Shown here in pieces: positions 36,501 through 45,900 of a stretch of DNA of 64,000 nucleotides (positions within the stretch are counted from its first letter, which is position 1; each line of letters begins with the position of its first letter). The DNA is taken from positions 23,519 to 87,518 of the forward strand of contig JAIXMQ010000088.1 of assembly GCA_025716855.1 (NCBI GenBank), given 5' to 3'. Both the position numbers and the translations under genes were made by a program. The stretch is from Pilaira anomala (Eukaryota > Mucoromycota > Mucoromycetes > Mucorales > Mucoraceae). The notes beneath the pieces were generated by a model. That model had not been told where the DNA came from, did not search any database, and was given only the letters and a program-made list of their open reading frames with translations.

Positions 36501-37707
36501 TAGAAATTAACTGTTGCTCAACAATTTTTAATTGAGGAGATAGAATAGAAAGTGAAGCAGGATTAGAAATAAGTTTTTTTCTCAAACCAGATCGTTTTTT
36601 ATGTAAGAGGTCTTCGGCTCGTTTCAAATTGAAAGCTTTACGACGAGAAAAGGCTCGACATATGTCAGCAGTAATCAGTTTCAAACGTTCCCATTTGATA
36701 GCAGCAGAGAGAGAAGGATCTAGAGCAGCGACACCTTCAGTAAGAGCAAGATTCAAGCGTTTTTTGAAATCTGGATTTCGAGCAAGTTTAGGATGCGCAC
36801 GCCAGAGACCCTTACCGACAGATTTAGCTGTAGAGTCAGTGCCAGTAGGTTGGTGTAAACGGAGATGGGTGGTCAATAAAAAGTGATCCGACCAGATAGG
36901 TTGTATAAAGGTGGTAGAGCAGTCATCAAAATCAATCGAAGAAAATAAATCAGTAGAAATAAATATATAATCAATACAAGATTGTGATACTCCCCTTTGG
37001 AAGGTATTAGAAGGAAAAGTTCCTGAAGGTGTAATACCATCAACGAAATGATTATCAGTGTAAGCTAGCCAATGAGAGGGAGCTTGTCTAGAGCGAGTAG
37101 TAGAGAGTGAATGACCATAGGTGTAATTGAAATCACCGAGTAGTATAGTCCGAGTAGGCGAAGAGGGAAATATCAATGGATATTTTTGTTGAATATCAGT
37201 AAGAAAAGTATATCGTTCAGCACGAGAAGCAGGAAAATATACCACTGAAACTGTTAATGGAAGAAAAAGGTCAGAAGTATGCGAGACTGTGGTAGAGATA
37301 ACACGTTCACAGGGACTAATAAAACTGTTAGAAAAAAGGATGTCAGAAGAAAAGGATACCAAACCGCAATGAGAAGACCAGATGCTAGAAGAGGCCTGGA
37401 ATTGGATATGGAACATTTCTTTGATTTCAGTAGTAGAAGCGTGGGTTTCTTGAAGTGCAAGCAAGTCAAGGCCACGATCCTTTAGATAGCGAATAAAATG
37501 ACTTCGGGTGGATGGTGCTGCTGTCTTGGTAAGACCGCGACAGTTGAGAGAGCCAACCTTCAAATTTAAGTATCTAGAGGGGAGAGAGGAGGAATCCGGG
37601 GGGTTTATATAATCGTGAGAAGAAGTAGAAGCAGTTGTATTATGGATAACATCAGGGATATTATTAAAATTAATAGAATTAGTAGTAGATTGATTAATTA
37701 AATTCAT
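33583..37707 (-). CDS. LINE ORF2: AP endonuclease - reverse transcriptase - zinc finger
   Basis: 1,374 aa. Residues ~50-290 form an APE-type endonuclease with 'VGSLNCRGL', the catalytic 'ALQETHA', 'ILLGDFNYTYG' and the terminal 'WSDHFLL'. The reverse transcriptase (~residues 530-800) shows 'SPGMDGLPYAILR', 'NWRPISLINTDAKVFTRIL', 'GFVGGRFIADN', 'LLLDQEKAYDRV', 'RRGLKQGDPLSPILFNLAFE' and the catalytic 'LLAYADDVV'. Near the C-terminus 'CPICSEPVESILHFIFLCP' is a C-x2-C-x8-H-x4-C zinc motif typical of L1-like and plant LINEs. It would nick DNA and copy the element RNA in place. No stop or frameshift. The ATG follows the ORF1 stop by one base (TAA-A-ATG). Confidence 0.95.
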   Translation of the reverse strand: MNLINQSTTNSINFNNIPDVIHNTTASTSSHDYINPPDSSSLPSRYLNLKVGSLNCRGLTKTAAPSTRSHFIRYLKDRGLDLLALQETHASTTEIKEMFHIQFQASSSIWSSHCGLVSFSSDILFSNSFISPCERVISTTVSHTSDLFLPLTVSVVYFPASRAERYTFLTDIQQKYPLIFPSSPTRTILLGDFNYTYGHSLSTTRSRQAPSHWLAYTDNHFVDGITPSGTFPSNTFQRGVSQSCIDYIFISTDLFSSIDFDDCSTTFIQPIWSDHFLLTTHLRLHQPTGTDSTAKSVGKGLWRAHPKLARNPDFKKRLNLALTEGVAALDPSLSAAIKWERLKLITADICRAFSRRKAFNLKRAEDLLHKKRSGLRKKLISNPASLSILSPQLKIVEQQLISIQQYRVETLALRSGIRWREFGELSAGYLKRTVASRAARQLIPPLIHPESLSPCTTKEEMLETASFFYNDLYSPEPVDMTSLDTLLERLPESLRLSSSEAESLVAPITMDDLLFAFSRCPKKSSPGMDGLPYAILRLVISHPSCREIVLATYNNALSLSDIPTTWMQSCVCILAKKGLLDSLKNWRPISLINTDAKVFTRILSSRLISSASSLITPYQTGFVGGRFIADNGLLMKLVMEQARLSSSSSIGLLLDQEKAYDRVHPLYLRSVLLRFGIPVTLVDCIERLFFSTYLHINVNGFLTDSISQRRGLKQGDPLSPILFNLAFEPLLRSIQQDIHLSGFSLPPTIRSSSLYSYSSHPIKLLAYADDVVCFLNSPDELSQLQHHLSVYSKASNARINFTKTEAISLSGSSIIYNNYWRQSLASYNISSWHDCRSLTPLIYLGFPLCTSTSQRNSYLEDLLQKITIACDIHRQRGLSVRGRSMVLNSLILSKLWHVLRIISVPSSFFKSVQSIISNFINFRTFPKISFYTACLPRSHGGLGLLNPAVQQSALQVRWLHPLLSTKTSALQTDVLTSDSIVLLQLISFLYSQVALASASLYSVTSPLDLDHRFFFLFPSRRPPNTKQLNSSLALLFKAIDDLPKSYTDVVVSSATCLEIPIGSLIIPSTNLRKSTASLLASSAYTFNGDRNHCLRPKTSVELTHHPILTRSFLKQVSKNEIKLAPFFIRSFIPPALARMGLHPFSPVSDHRVIDIDPFLDRILVAPGTSSQFNAKTYRLLCLKRPGNTNLLLPPPFSPKMSISWSSFWNLPITHSCRNFWYRILHKKIPHKSLLHHLIPVHFPSPACPICSEPVESILHFIFLCPAKLHTWQYMWHTFINPSDPRVSLDQLQLAIYALQTPTRTPDSPQFSAILIVAATLEALWRCHWAFVFNNTPFLSSSVILVATAKVFQMRQEYFISKGIPHAPLPHISTD

Positions 37708-37708
37708 T

Positions 37709-39229
37709 TTAGATAGATATACGCTGAGTTGTGTTATCTTCTGACGGAACAGAGGATTCAGTACTAGTAGCTAGTAAAGGGTTAGAGATAACTTCTGGAG
37801 ATGAAGACTCTATTTCCATCATGAATTCATCTTCAGTAACCGGAGCTGGTTCAACAGCAAGAAGTTTCTTTTTGTTTTTTGGATTGGCTAAACAAGAACC
37901 ATGATTAGTGCGCTCATGACCAGGCAGCTTACAGTGCTTGCAGACCTTGATAAGAGACACGAGATCAACAACTTGGTTAGTAACACTGGGCTGAGCAACT
38001 GGGAGAGTCGTAGTTTTAGAAGTATCTGTAGCGTACTGGCTAGTGGTACGAGTAACTCGACCAGTAGTGGAAGGAATCAAGTCAGTAGGTATCACCTGAG
38101 ATTGAGAAGAAGAGGACTCGGTATAAGAGGTAGCAAAATCAGACGTGACAGGTGTATGTTGAACTGGATTCGAAGAGATAGGCGTAGTTGAAGATACAGC
38201 ATCGGGAGAGAGAGTCTGAGGTGGTTTAGGCATCTTTCTGGGTTTTTTGGAGAGTGCAGGAGATGGCCCGGAAGTATTCTTTCTTGGACAAAATTTGGCA
38301 ATATGGCCCGTTTTATTACAAAGACGACAAACAGTAGCCTTCTGACGTACAGGACAATCTAGCAAGGCGTGTTGATCAGAATGACAATAGCGACAGAAGG
38401 AAGGCATAGAAGCCCAGGTAGCTAAGACATGAACTGAATCTGGAGTATCAGAGAGAATATCACCTGAAAGATGATCATAATTTAAAGGGAAGTATAACCA
38501 ATCCACTGAGTGAGTTAAAGCAGTAGTCTGGGACTCGGAGATAGCTAGAACGGCATAACCATATCCAGCGTATACTCCAGAAGTACCAACAGCTAAACCG
38601 CTATCGAGAAGATCACCATATTTCTGCAGATTGATAGTCATGTCAGATTTTAACTGAGCGAGGCCTCCATCAGGGCGACCATATTCTGGTGGAAGGTTGG
38701 TAAAAGATATTTTACGAATACTATCAGTTGAGGCTAAAGATGGGTAAGCCAAAAAGGAAGCAGTAAAAGAGGGGAGATTGAAAGTGGGATCGTTTGAAAA
38801 TTGTTTAAAAAATAAAGGAGACACTTGAACTTCTGCATAAAGACGACCATAGTCGGTTCTCGTCTTATCAGAAATAAAAAATAAATGTTTTCCATTATCA
38901 CAGTATGTCTGAAATTCTGAAATGAACAGAGAGTATTTCTCTTTGACTTGAGAGATGTCAATGAGAATGGAATGAGCAAACGAGCCTTTAAGAAAAGGAC
39001 GAAGGGCTGCATTCGAAAAGGGATCAAAAGGAGGAGAAAGTTCAGCGCTGGTGATGACGTTTCCATTGTTATCAGTTGGCAATTGGGTTGGTGAGTTGGA
39101 GGGAGGCTCTACCAAGTTACTAGAGAATCGTTTCGATTGCCCTGAGATGACTTGTGCCCATGTTTTCTTTATTTTGGTGTTATGCGGACCTTGAAAGGTA
39201 CCGTTTGGTTTATTAGCGGAAAGAACCAT
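37709..39229 (-). CDS. LINE ORF1: nucleic-acid-binding (gag-like) protein with CCHC knuckles
   Basis: 506 aa. The N-terminal half is a globular part ('IRKISFTNLPPEYGRPDGGL', 'YGDLLDSGLAVGTSGVYAG') that could form an RRM-like fold. Residues ~270-310 hold two zinc knuckles, 'CRYCHSDQHALLDC' and 'CRLCNKTGHIAKFC', both C-x2-C-x4-H-x4-C. A third, longer variant 'CKHCKLPGHERTNHGSC' sits ~110 residues on. Ser/Thr/Pro-rich sequence links them. It should coat the element RNA. The ATG at 39229 is 1 bp from the element's 5' junction; the frame extends a little into host flank without another ATG. Confidence 0.9.
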   Translation of the reverse strand: MVLSANKPNGTFQGPHNTKIKKTWAQVISGQSKRFSSNLVEPPSNSPTQLPTDNNGNVITSAELSPPFDPFSNAALRPFLKGSFAHSILIDISQVKEKYSLFISEFQTYCDNGKHLFFISDKTRTDYGRLYAEVQVSPLFFKQFSNDPTFNLPSFTASFLAYPSLASTDSIRKISFTNLPPEYGRPDGGLAQLKSDMTINLQKYGDLLDSGLAVGTSGVYAGYGYAVLAISESQTTALTHSVDWLYFPLNYDHLSGDILSDTPDSVHVLATWASMPSFCRYCHSDQHALLDCPVRQKATVCRLCNKTGHIAKFCPRKNTSGPSPALSKKPRKMPKPPQTLSPDAVSSTTPISSNPVQHTPVTSDFATSYTESSSSQSQVIPTDLIPSTTGRVTRTTSQYATDTSKTTTLPVAQPSVTNQVVDLVSLIKVCKHCKLPGHERTNHGSCLANPKNKKKLLAVEPAPVTEDEFMMEIESSSPEVISNPLLATSTESSVPSEDNTTQRISI

Positions 39230-39230
39230 G

Positions 39231-39244
39231 ATCCTTGACGACGA
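39231..39244. repeat. Right 14-bp target-site duplication of the LINE
   Basis: Exact copy of 33380-33393 ('ATCCTTGACGACGA'), adjoining the 5' end of the LINE. It lies about 130 bp upstream of the SPT8 start codon. Confidence 0.9.
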
Positions 39245-39374
39245 GAACTGTTTCAGGTTTTTTTTTTAAAAAAAAACAAGTCACTTTGAATTTAGATAGG
39301 TGAATCCCTTTTTAACCTTTTCATTTTTTATTTACCTATTTTATAAACATAAAGCGCGTGCGTTGTTAGACAAC
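39245..39374 (+). promoter_or_regulatory. Remaining SPT8 promoter/5' leader next to the LINE
   Basis: The 130 bp left between the LINE's right duplication and the SPT8 ATG. It contains a T10-A10 palindromic homopolymer pair at about 39259-39278. It must now supply SPT8 transcription alone or together with LINE sequence, and could also drive the LINE on the other strand (inference). Confidence 0.5.
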
Positions 39375-41114
39375 ATGTCATCGGATGAAGAAGATATTGA
39401 TTTAAATGAAGATACTGCTTCTCAGTTAGGAACCATTACTGACGACGGTAACGACTTGATGGATATTGAAGGTAAACTATAATAAAACTTAAAGAGTCAC
39501 CCCCTTGTTTTTTTATATATATATATATATTCATTACTCCTATAGATCCCCTTCCTTCAACCCAGAATTCACCTGCAGCAACATCATCACCACCACAAAA
39601 CTCACCAAACACAAGACAACTTGATCTAAATATTAATCCCCAACTATTGACTTGTAAGTCATATGATTGTGTACCACTGGTAAAGTAACCTGATCTAGTT
39701 TAAAAAAAAAAGATAACTTATTTTTTTTTTTTTTTTTTTTTGCCCGCAACCAAATTTAAATTCGTTTAGGCAGCTGCAGTTCATCCATCACCCATTTCTA
39801 GCTTAGCCACCACACCTTGTTATCGATGGATACTAACAGGTTCAGAAGACGGATATATTCGAAAATGGGATTTCTTTGCCTCAATGAACGGTAAAACCAG
39901 TTTAACTCAGGCACAAAGACATTATCATGTGGATTCCGTCACTTTAGCAGGTGTATTAAGTTCATGGTGGGAAAATGAAGAGACAAATGGTATCCGTAAC
40001 AGTACAGAATCAGATGAAGCGATGCAATTAAGTGAGCCAAAGTTATCACCTGTCTATAGTTTAGATATTCATTCTGAAGCACTTTGGGCATTACAGGGTT
40101 GTGAAAATGGTTCGATCAATTTAACATCGGTTCGGCATGATGAAGGAAAATGTCATCATGTGCTCCGGAGCCACACCGGTCCTGTTTCCGTATTAATGAT
40201 AACACCAAGCCAAACCGGTGTCATTTCAGGTTCTTGGGATAAATCTGTATTGGAATGGGACCTAAATACTGGGTCTATTGTGAGATCTTATGATGGTCAT
40301 AATTCTCAATTATCCTGTGCTCTTTTTCAACCTCTTTATTCTCCTTATGTACCTGATACCTTGGATGATGAACAACAAGGTCCGAGATGGAATGAAAGAA
40401 ATCAAAATGTTTTCATGACCACAAGTATTGATGGTCAATGTTTGTTATGGGATAGACGTGAACCAGATAAAGATGCAAGAAAGTTAAAAGTACCTGATAG
40501 AACACCACCCTGGTGTCTTTCCGTAATTATTTTATTATAATTTTTTTTTTATAATGTGATCTTATATAATAATATATTTATCATAGGCTTGTTGGAGTGC
40601 GGATGGTTCAAAAATTTATATGGGAAGAAGAAATGGTACAGTGGATGAATATGATTATGCTTCTCAAAAATGGATTCAAACATTTCGTATGCCTGCAAAC
40701 TCGGGTCCAGTTTCTTATGTTACTAGTATGCCTAATGGAAAGCATATAATATGGTTAGTATGATTAATATTTTTTTTTTTTCATGATTTTAAACAACTAA
40801 CATATCCCCCACACACACCTATTTTTTTTTTTTTTTTTTTTTTTAGTGCTTCAAATGATAATATTCGTTTATGGAATACTACAATTGAATCTTCATTTAC
40901 CATTCGTCCAGAAACTGAACTTGGGTTTGCTAAACCTTCAAAGATATCATCTGTCATTCCATTTAGTATTTTATCTGGACATCACGGCGGTACCGTATCT
41001 CATATATCCATTGACCCAACTTGTAAGTACATGATCACTACTTCTGGTAATAGAGGTTGGGATGGTACCTCTACAAATGCTTGTTTATTTTATGATATTT
41101 CTCCCATTCTGTAA
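39375..41114 (+). CDS. SPT8: SAGA complex subunit Spt8 (WD40)
   Basis: Five exons, 39375-39471, 39546-39679, 39770-40522, 40587-40753 and 40847-41114, join in frame to 472 aa. An acidic N-terminus ('MSSDEEDIDLNEDTASQLGT') and Pro/Ser linker precede WD40 repeats: 'CYRWILTGSEDGYIRKWDFF', 'GVISGSWDKSVLEWDLNTGS', 'TTSIDGQCLLWDRREPD', 'GSKIYMGRRNGTVDEYDY' and a last 'SGHHGGTVSHISIDPTCKYM'. The signature 'AAAVHPSPISSLATTPCYRW' before the first repeat is characteristic of fungal Spt8, which links SAGA to TBP. It is somewhat shorter than yeast Spt8 (about 600 aa), mainly in the acidic N-terminus. A LINE sits immediately upstream. Confidence 0.93.
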
Positions 41115-41231
41115 ATATATACCAATATACCTTCATAATCTATAAAAACTTGTTGTAAAAAAATGCCAAGAAATTTCTGTGTGTCAATTGGATATCCACA
41201 TGCTTTGTTTATCAATTCAATTTGGCATGTG

Positions 41232-41269
<38 letters not shown>

Positions 41270-41958
41270 TGCCTTTTTTTCTGAAGATGTTAGGTAAAAC
41301 TTGTTGCAATTTATTTAATCAGTGACTTTAATATATCACCTTACTGTGCATTAAAAGATATGTGCATACAAGGTGTCATGTTAGCATTTGTTCCAAAAAA
41401 AAAAAAAAAAAAAAAAAAAAAAACGAAGCAAACTGAAATAGATTATGCATATATTATAACTATAGTTACATGAATCACTTGACTGTAAAAAAAAAAAATG
41501 AGTTACCAAGCAGTAACCAGTAATGCTCACTTTTATTTGAGCACTGGATTAAATATTATCATAATAATGTGACCACATCGATTCATTTTATTCCTCTCAT
41601 GTATACTATATTGTATAGTAATAATATAATTGAAATAAAGAGACTTTAATTTGACAAGAGTGAAATCAGGTGTGTATCTCCTTTTTCTTTATCAAAAAAC
41701 TAACTAAAGTTAGTAAACACGTAGCGTAGCTTACAGGGTTTTTGCTACCGTAATGTAATGGTATTAACTTTTTTTTTAAAAAAAAAAAAAAAAAAATTGT
41801 ATGATTTGGATGGAGTTTCCGGTACATACAATTAAGAAATTCAGGTGTAGCAGGGTGATGTTTAGTTTTTTTCTATCAAAACATTACATATAACTATAGG
41901 TAAATAATAAACTATCCTTTATTTCTACATATTTTGAATTATTTTGAATTATTTTGAA
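41115..41958. other. Intergenic region downstream of SPT8
   Basis: Contains a T run at about 41233-41268, A runs at 41395-41422 and 41779-41797, and at 41932-41970 four copies of a 10-bp unit (ATTATTTTGA). No gene seen. Confidence 0.55.
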
Positions 41959-42195
41959 TTATTTTGAAATTCGCAAAAATTCAATCTCCTTTTCTTTCTT
42001 TTCGACTTCTATTCGGACTACTTCCTCCAATTCTAAGGCTATATATAATCTTTGAAGCTCTCGTCTCTTAATACGCAATTCTGTAATTTTTTTTTGGATA
42101 TTATTCTAATCAAAGTAGCTATTAGTAAACCACGCGTAATAAAAAGCACTCAAAGTATTCGAAAATCTTACGGTTGTTTCATTTTTACCACACAT
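41959..42195 (-). CDS. Possible small coiled-coil protein (56 aa)
   Basis: Two minus-strand exons, 42195-42172 and 42105-41959, joined by a GTAAGA donor and a TTAG acceptor, encode 'MCGKNETT' followed by 'NNIQKKITELRIKRRELQRL', 'YIALELEEVVRIEVEKKEKE' and 'IEFLRISK' before TAA. The protein is almost wholly a charged amphipathic helix, as in small scaffold subunits; I recognise no family. Clean splice sites, ATG and phase, and a frame free of the homopolymers around it, argue for a real gene, but it is short and unsupported by homology. Confidence 0.5.
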
Positions 42196-42972
42196 TGTGA
42201 ATAATAGGTACAATAATAATAATAAAGAGATAAAGAAAAAGATCAGAAAAAGAAAAAAAAAAGTGATTTATTTATAATGAGATGAACCTGTTTGTGGCGT
42301 ACGAAAAAAAAAAGTAGTCAATAACACAAGTCATAATGGAATTAACTAGAACTTTTTAAATTGAGGTGTAAGTTTATTCAACTATGTTAAAAGTACATGC
42401 AATAGTTCAGGAAGCATGAATTAAAAAACATTCTATATAACATGTACAACAATCGCGTATCATTAATAAGATTTGTTTCAACTCAATTGAAGGGATAGAT
42501 TAATATATAGTCATTTACCGAAAAAACTAATATATATTCATCGAACCAACTACAACACATATATATTTATCATATTCTGATAATCAATTGTATGTATACG
42601 CATTTCAAATTATTCCTTTTTTTTTTTTAATATATAATTTATTGAATTGAAAATAATAAAACAAAATATGAAAAAGAAAATCGAGTGAGAGAGAGTGAGA
42701 GAGAGAGTGAGAGAGAGTGAGAGAGAGTGAGAGAGAGTGAGAGAGTGTGAGAGAGAGAGTGAGAGTAACAAAAAAATAAATAATGAGAAATGGTATATAT
42801 ATATATGTATATAGTATATAGAAGGGGATAATAATAATAAAAAAAATGATATAATAAGGAGAGGAATGGAAAGAAAAAAGATTTACAAGGTGAAAAGTGA
42901 GTGAGAAAGAGAGAGAGAGAGAGAGAGAGAGTGTGTGTGTGTGTGTGTATGTATGTAAAGTGAATAATAGAC
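42196..42972. other. Intergenic region with GAGA-type minisatellite
   Basis: A long purine array at about 42685-42768 built of 'GAGAGAGTGA' units, then (AG)n(TG)n at 42905-42958. This creates an apparent minus-strand reading frame of Ser-Leu repeats that I do not regard as a gene. The rest is AT-rich and holds the CLIP-170-like 3' UTR. Confidence 0.7.
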
Positions 42973-45900
42973 TTAAAATGATTCGTTTTGATTAGGACAT
43001 TTGTTTGTAAAATGAAGACCAAATTCTTCACAGTTTTCACAATACTGATGAAAAAAATGGGGATATAAGTAAAAAAAAAAAGGGAACCAAATTAATAAGA
43101 TTCATGGCTACTTACAGGTCGTTCTAACTCATTTTTATCAATCGAAACCGCTTTACAACTGATCAAGTCATGACCTGTCACTTCACATATTTCACAATAA
43201 GAATCACCTTCTGATGGTTGAGAACGAATGACAGGAGAAGTTCTTTTTGTTACAGTAGGCAATGCTGATGATCCTACTGTTGTTGTTGTTGTTGTTGTTG
43301 TTGCAGATGAAATAATAGAAGATTTTTGATCTTCTCTAGCATCTTGAATTTCAAGTTCTAACTTCTTGACCTGTTTACGTTCCTTTTCGAGTGCTTCTTC
43401 TAAATCTGCCTCTTTAAAGATTTTCGATTCAATCAAACTTTCCAATTCGGATATATCTCGATTCAACATCACAATCTGTCGTTTTTGTTCCTTTTCAATC
43501 GATTCTCCCTTTTCTTTTGCCTTTCTTAATTCGGTAGCATGTTCAAGGTTTAATTTCTCAAGTTTCTTTTGATGTTGTTGTAAAAGTGCTGCAATCTTAT
43601 CTTGTTCTGATAAATCTCCATTTAATACCATCTTGGTAGCATCTACTTGACTCACTTGACCATGTAATTTCTCGACTTCTTCCATTAGCTTTAAACATTC
43701 GGTTTCAGTTTGTTTATGTGCTTCTTCTAACTTGGCATGATCCTTAGTCAATTTCTTATTTTCGGTCTTGAGTGTAGCAATCAAATGTTGATATTGACTT
43801 AAATCTTGATTCGCTTGTTCTGCTTGTTCTTTTTGCTTTAATAACATAGCGTTCTGAGCTTGCAATTTCTCAATTTCACTACGGAATGTTTCAATCTCTA
43901 ATTGATGTTGCTTTTCATCTAATGATGAACTACTACTACCATTTGAAAGAGCTGTAACTTGACTAATATTACTTTGTTTATCTGCTAATTCACGTTCAAC
44001 TTTTTCTTTTGATTCTGCCAATCTACGTAATTCACCTTCTGTCTTCTTTTGACTTTCAACCGCAGATCGAACTTCATCAAGATACTTTGTACGTGACGCT
44101 AACTGTTCATCATAATCAGCTTGTAAACGAGCCAATTGTTCTTCTAATTTAGCCTTTTCTTTTGCAAGTCTCTCTGTATCTTTAGATTGATCTTTCAAGA
44201 TCTCAGCTTCTACTTTAAGTGCTTCATGGCTGATCTTTTCATGTTCTAATGCTTCAATTTGTTCTGTTAATCTTTTACGTTCACTTTCCCAAACGTCTTT
44301 CAGGATCGCATGTTTTTCTTCAGTTTCAACGTTCATGATCAATTGATCAATTTCTTGTTTCAACGTCTCAATAGTAGATTGAAGTGTTTCGCGACGAGCT
44401 GCATGTTCTTGACATTGATTCGCTCTTTCTTTCTTCATTTCTTCAATTGTAGCTTCATATGCTTCAATCGCATCTAATCCAGCCTTACGAAGATCTTCAC
44501 GTTCCAACTCCAAAGAAGCAACACGACGACGTTCATCCGCCAAACTAGCATTGATCGCCTCACGATCCACACGATTCATTTCAACGGAGCTTTCATACAA
44601 CTCGATACTTTCCATACCAGCTCTCTTTAATTCATCCACTGAATCTTGTAACTGATTGATACGTTCACGATACTCTTGTACCAAACTGGACTCCTTTGCG
44701 TATTTTTCTTTCACTTGAGCCAATTCAGCCTTGACCTTATCAAACGTTTCCTTTGAAGTACAATCTTGATGTGCCAACCATTTAGTTTCAACATCTTTTA
44801 ACTCTTCCAACAAACGTTCCTTTTCACGTGCATGACGTTCAGAATCCGCCTTGATACGTCGAATCTCACGTTCCTTTTCTTCTACTGCATTACGATGTGA
44901 TTCTACCTGTTCAGAAAGTGTAGCCAAGAACATATCTTTTGCACGCGCAGTATCACGTAACGAGCTCATCTTTTCATGTACTTCTTCCATCTCCATTTCC
45001 AGTTGCATTTGACGATCCATTGCATCATTATCACTACCGGGTTGAAAGTACTGTTGATGTTGAGAAGAAGGTGAGATGGCCATTTGGTTTTGTAAGGCCT
45101 TGGTCTTTTCTAACAACAAGCGTTCACCTGCTTGTGCTGCAGCTGTAGCAGCTTCTGCTTCTGCAATCTTACTTTCTAATTCATGTACACGATGTTCGGC
45201 CAAAGACTTTTCTTTACGTACATTACTCATTTCATAAAGTGATTTATCTCTTTCGGTTGTCAAGGATAACTGTTCAGCTTCTAATTCAAGTACTTTGGTC
45301 TCTAACCGTTGAATGGCTTGTTTCGTTTCAGACATTTGGTTTGTCCAACTGACTTGTTCTGATTGATGCATGTCTTTAATTTCTTGTACAATCGCCTTAT
45401 GTCCTTCTAACGTAAATAGTTCTTGATCGGACCCATCCTTGCGCTTCAACACGATCGATCTGGACAAGATTTGTTCAGCCGTTTTATTCTGTGTGTTTTC
45501 TAACTTTAAAAATTTATTCTCGGCTTCTAATACTTCAACACGTAATTGAAGTTGTTGTAAACGCATCACAGTTTCATCTGGTGCTTGTGAAATTGCTTCA
45601 CCCAAGACACGTTCTAATCTTTCTTGAGGAGATTCTAATGAACTGGATGATGTGGCAGAAGGAATCGTTGTATGATTGGTCGTGATCGATTTTGAAAGTG
45701 CTAAATTTTCCGGGATAGGTGTATCTGTAATTAGCATATCATCTGAAGAAGAAAGTATACTATCATGATAATCATCATCTGCATTATCTTGAATACTATG
45801 ATTTGTTGGTGTCATGGCTGGTGAAGGAATACCACGATTATAATGCGTTGGTGTCGGACTTTGAACAAGCGGTTGTGACCTACGCAAACTATTACGGTTA

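Larger units (their letters stand above)
33394..39230 (-). mobile_element. L1-like non-LTR retrotransposon (LINE), both ORFs open
   Basis: A 5,837-bp element on the minus strand bounded by a perfect 14-bp target-site duplication. From 5' to 3' it has essentially no 5' UTR (1 bp), ORF1 (39229-37709), ORF2 (37707-33583), a ~190-bp 3' UTR that contains a long internal A tract (minus strand; T run about 33498-33546) and a terminal A9. Both ORFs are uninterrupted and ORF2 keeps endonuclease and reverse-transcriptase residues, so the copy is young. Absence of an RNase H domain and presence of a C-terminal CCHC-type zinc motif suggest an L1-like rather than Tad-like clade; a tree would be needed to be sure. 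Confidence 0.93.

Noticed and set aside
42639..43040. Open minus-strand frame rich in Ser-Leu-Ser-Leu and His-Thr repeats
   Set aside because: It is created by the GAGA/GAGTGA microsatellite and overlaps the last exon of the CLIP-170-like gene in another frame.
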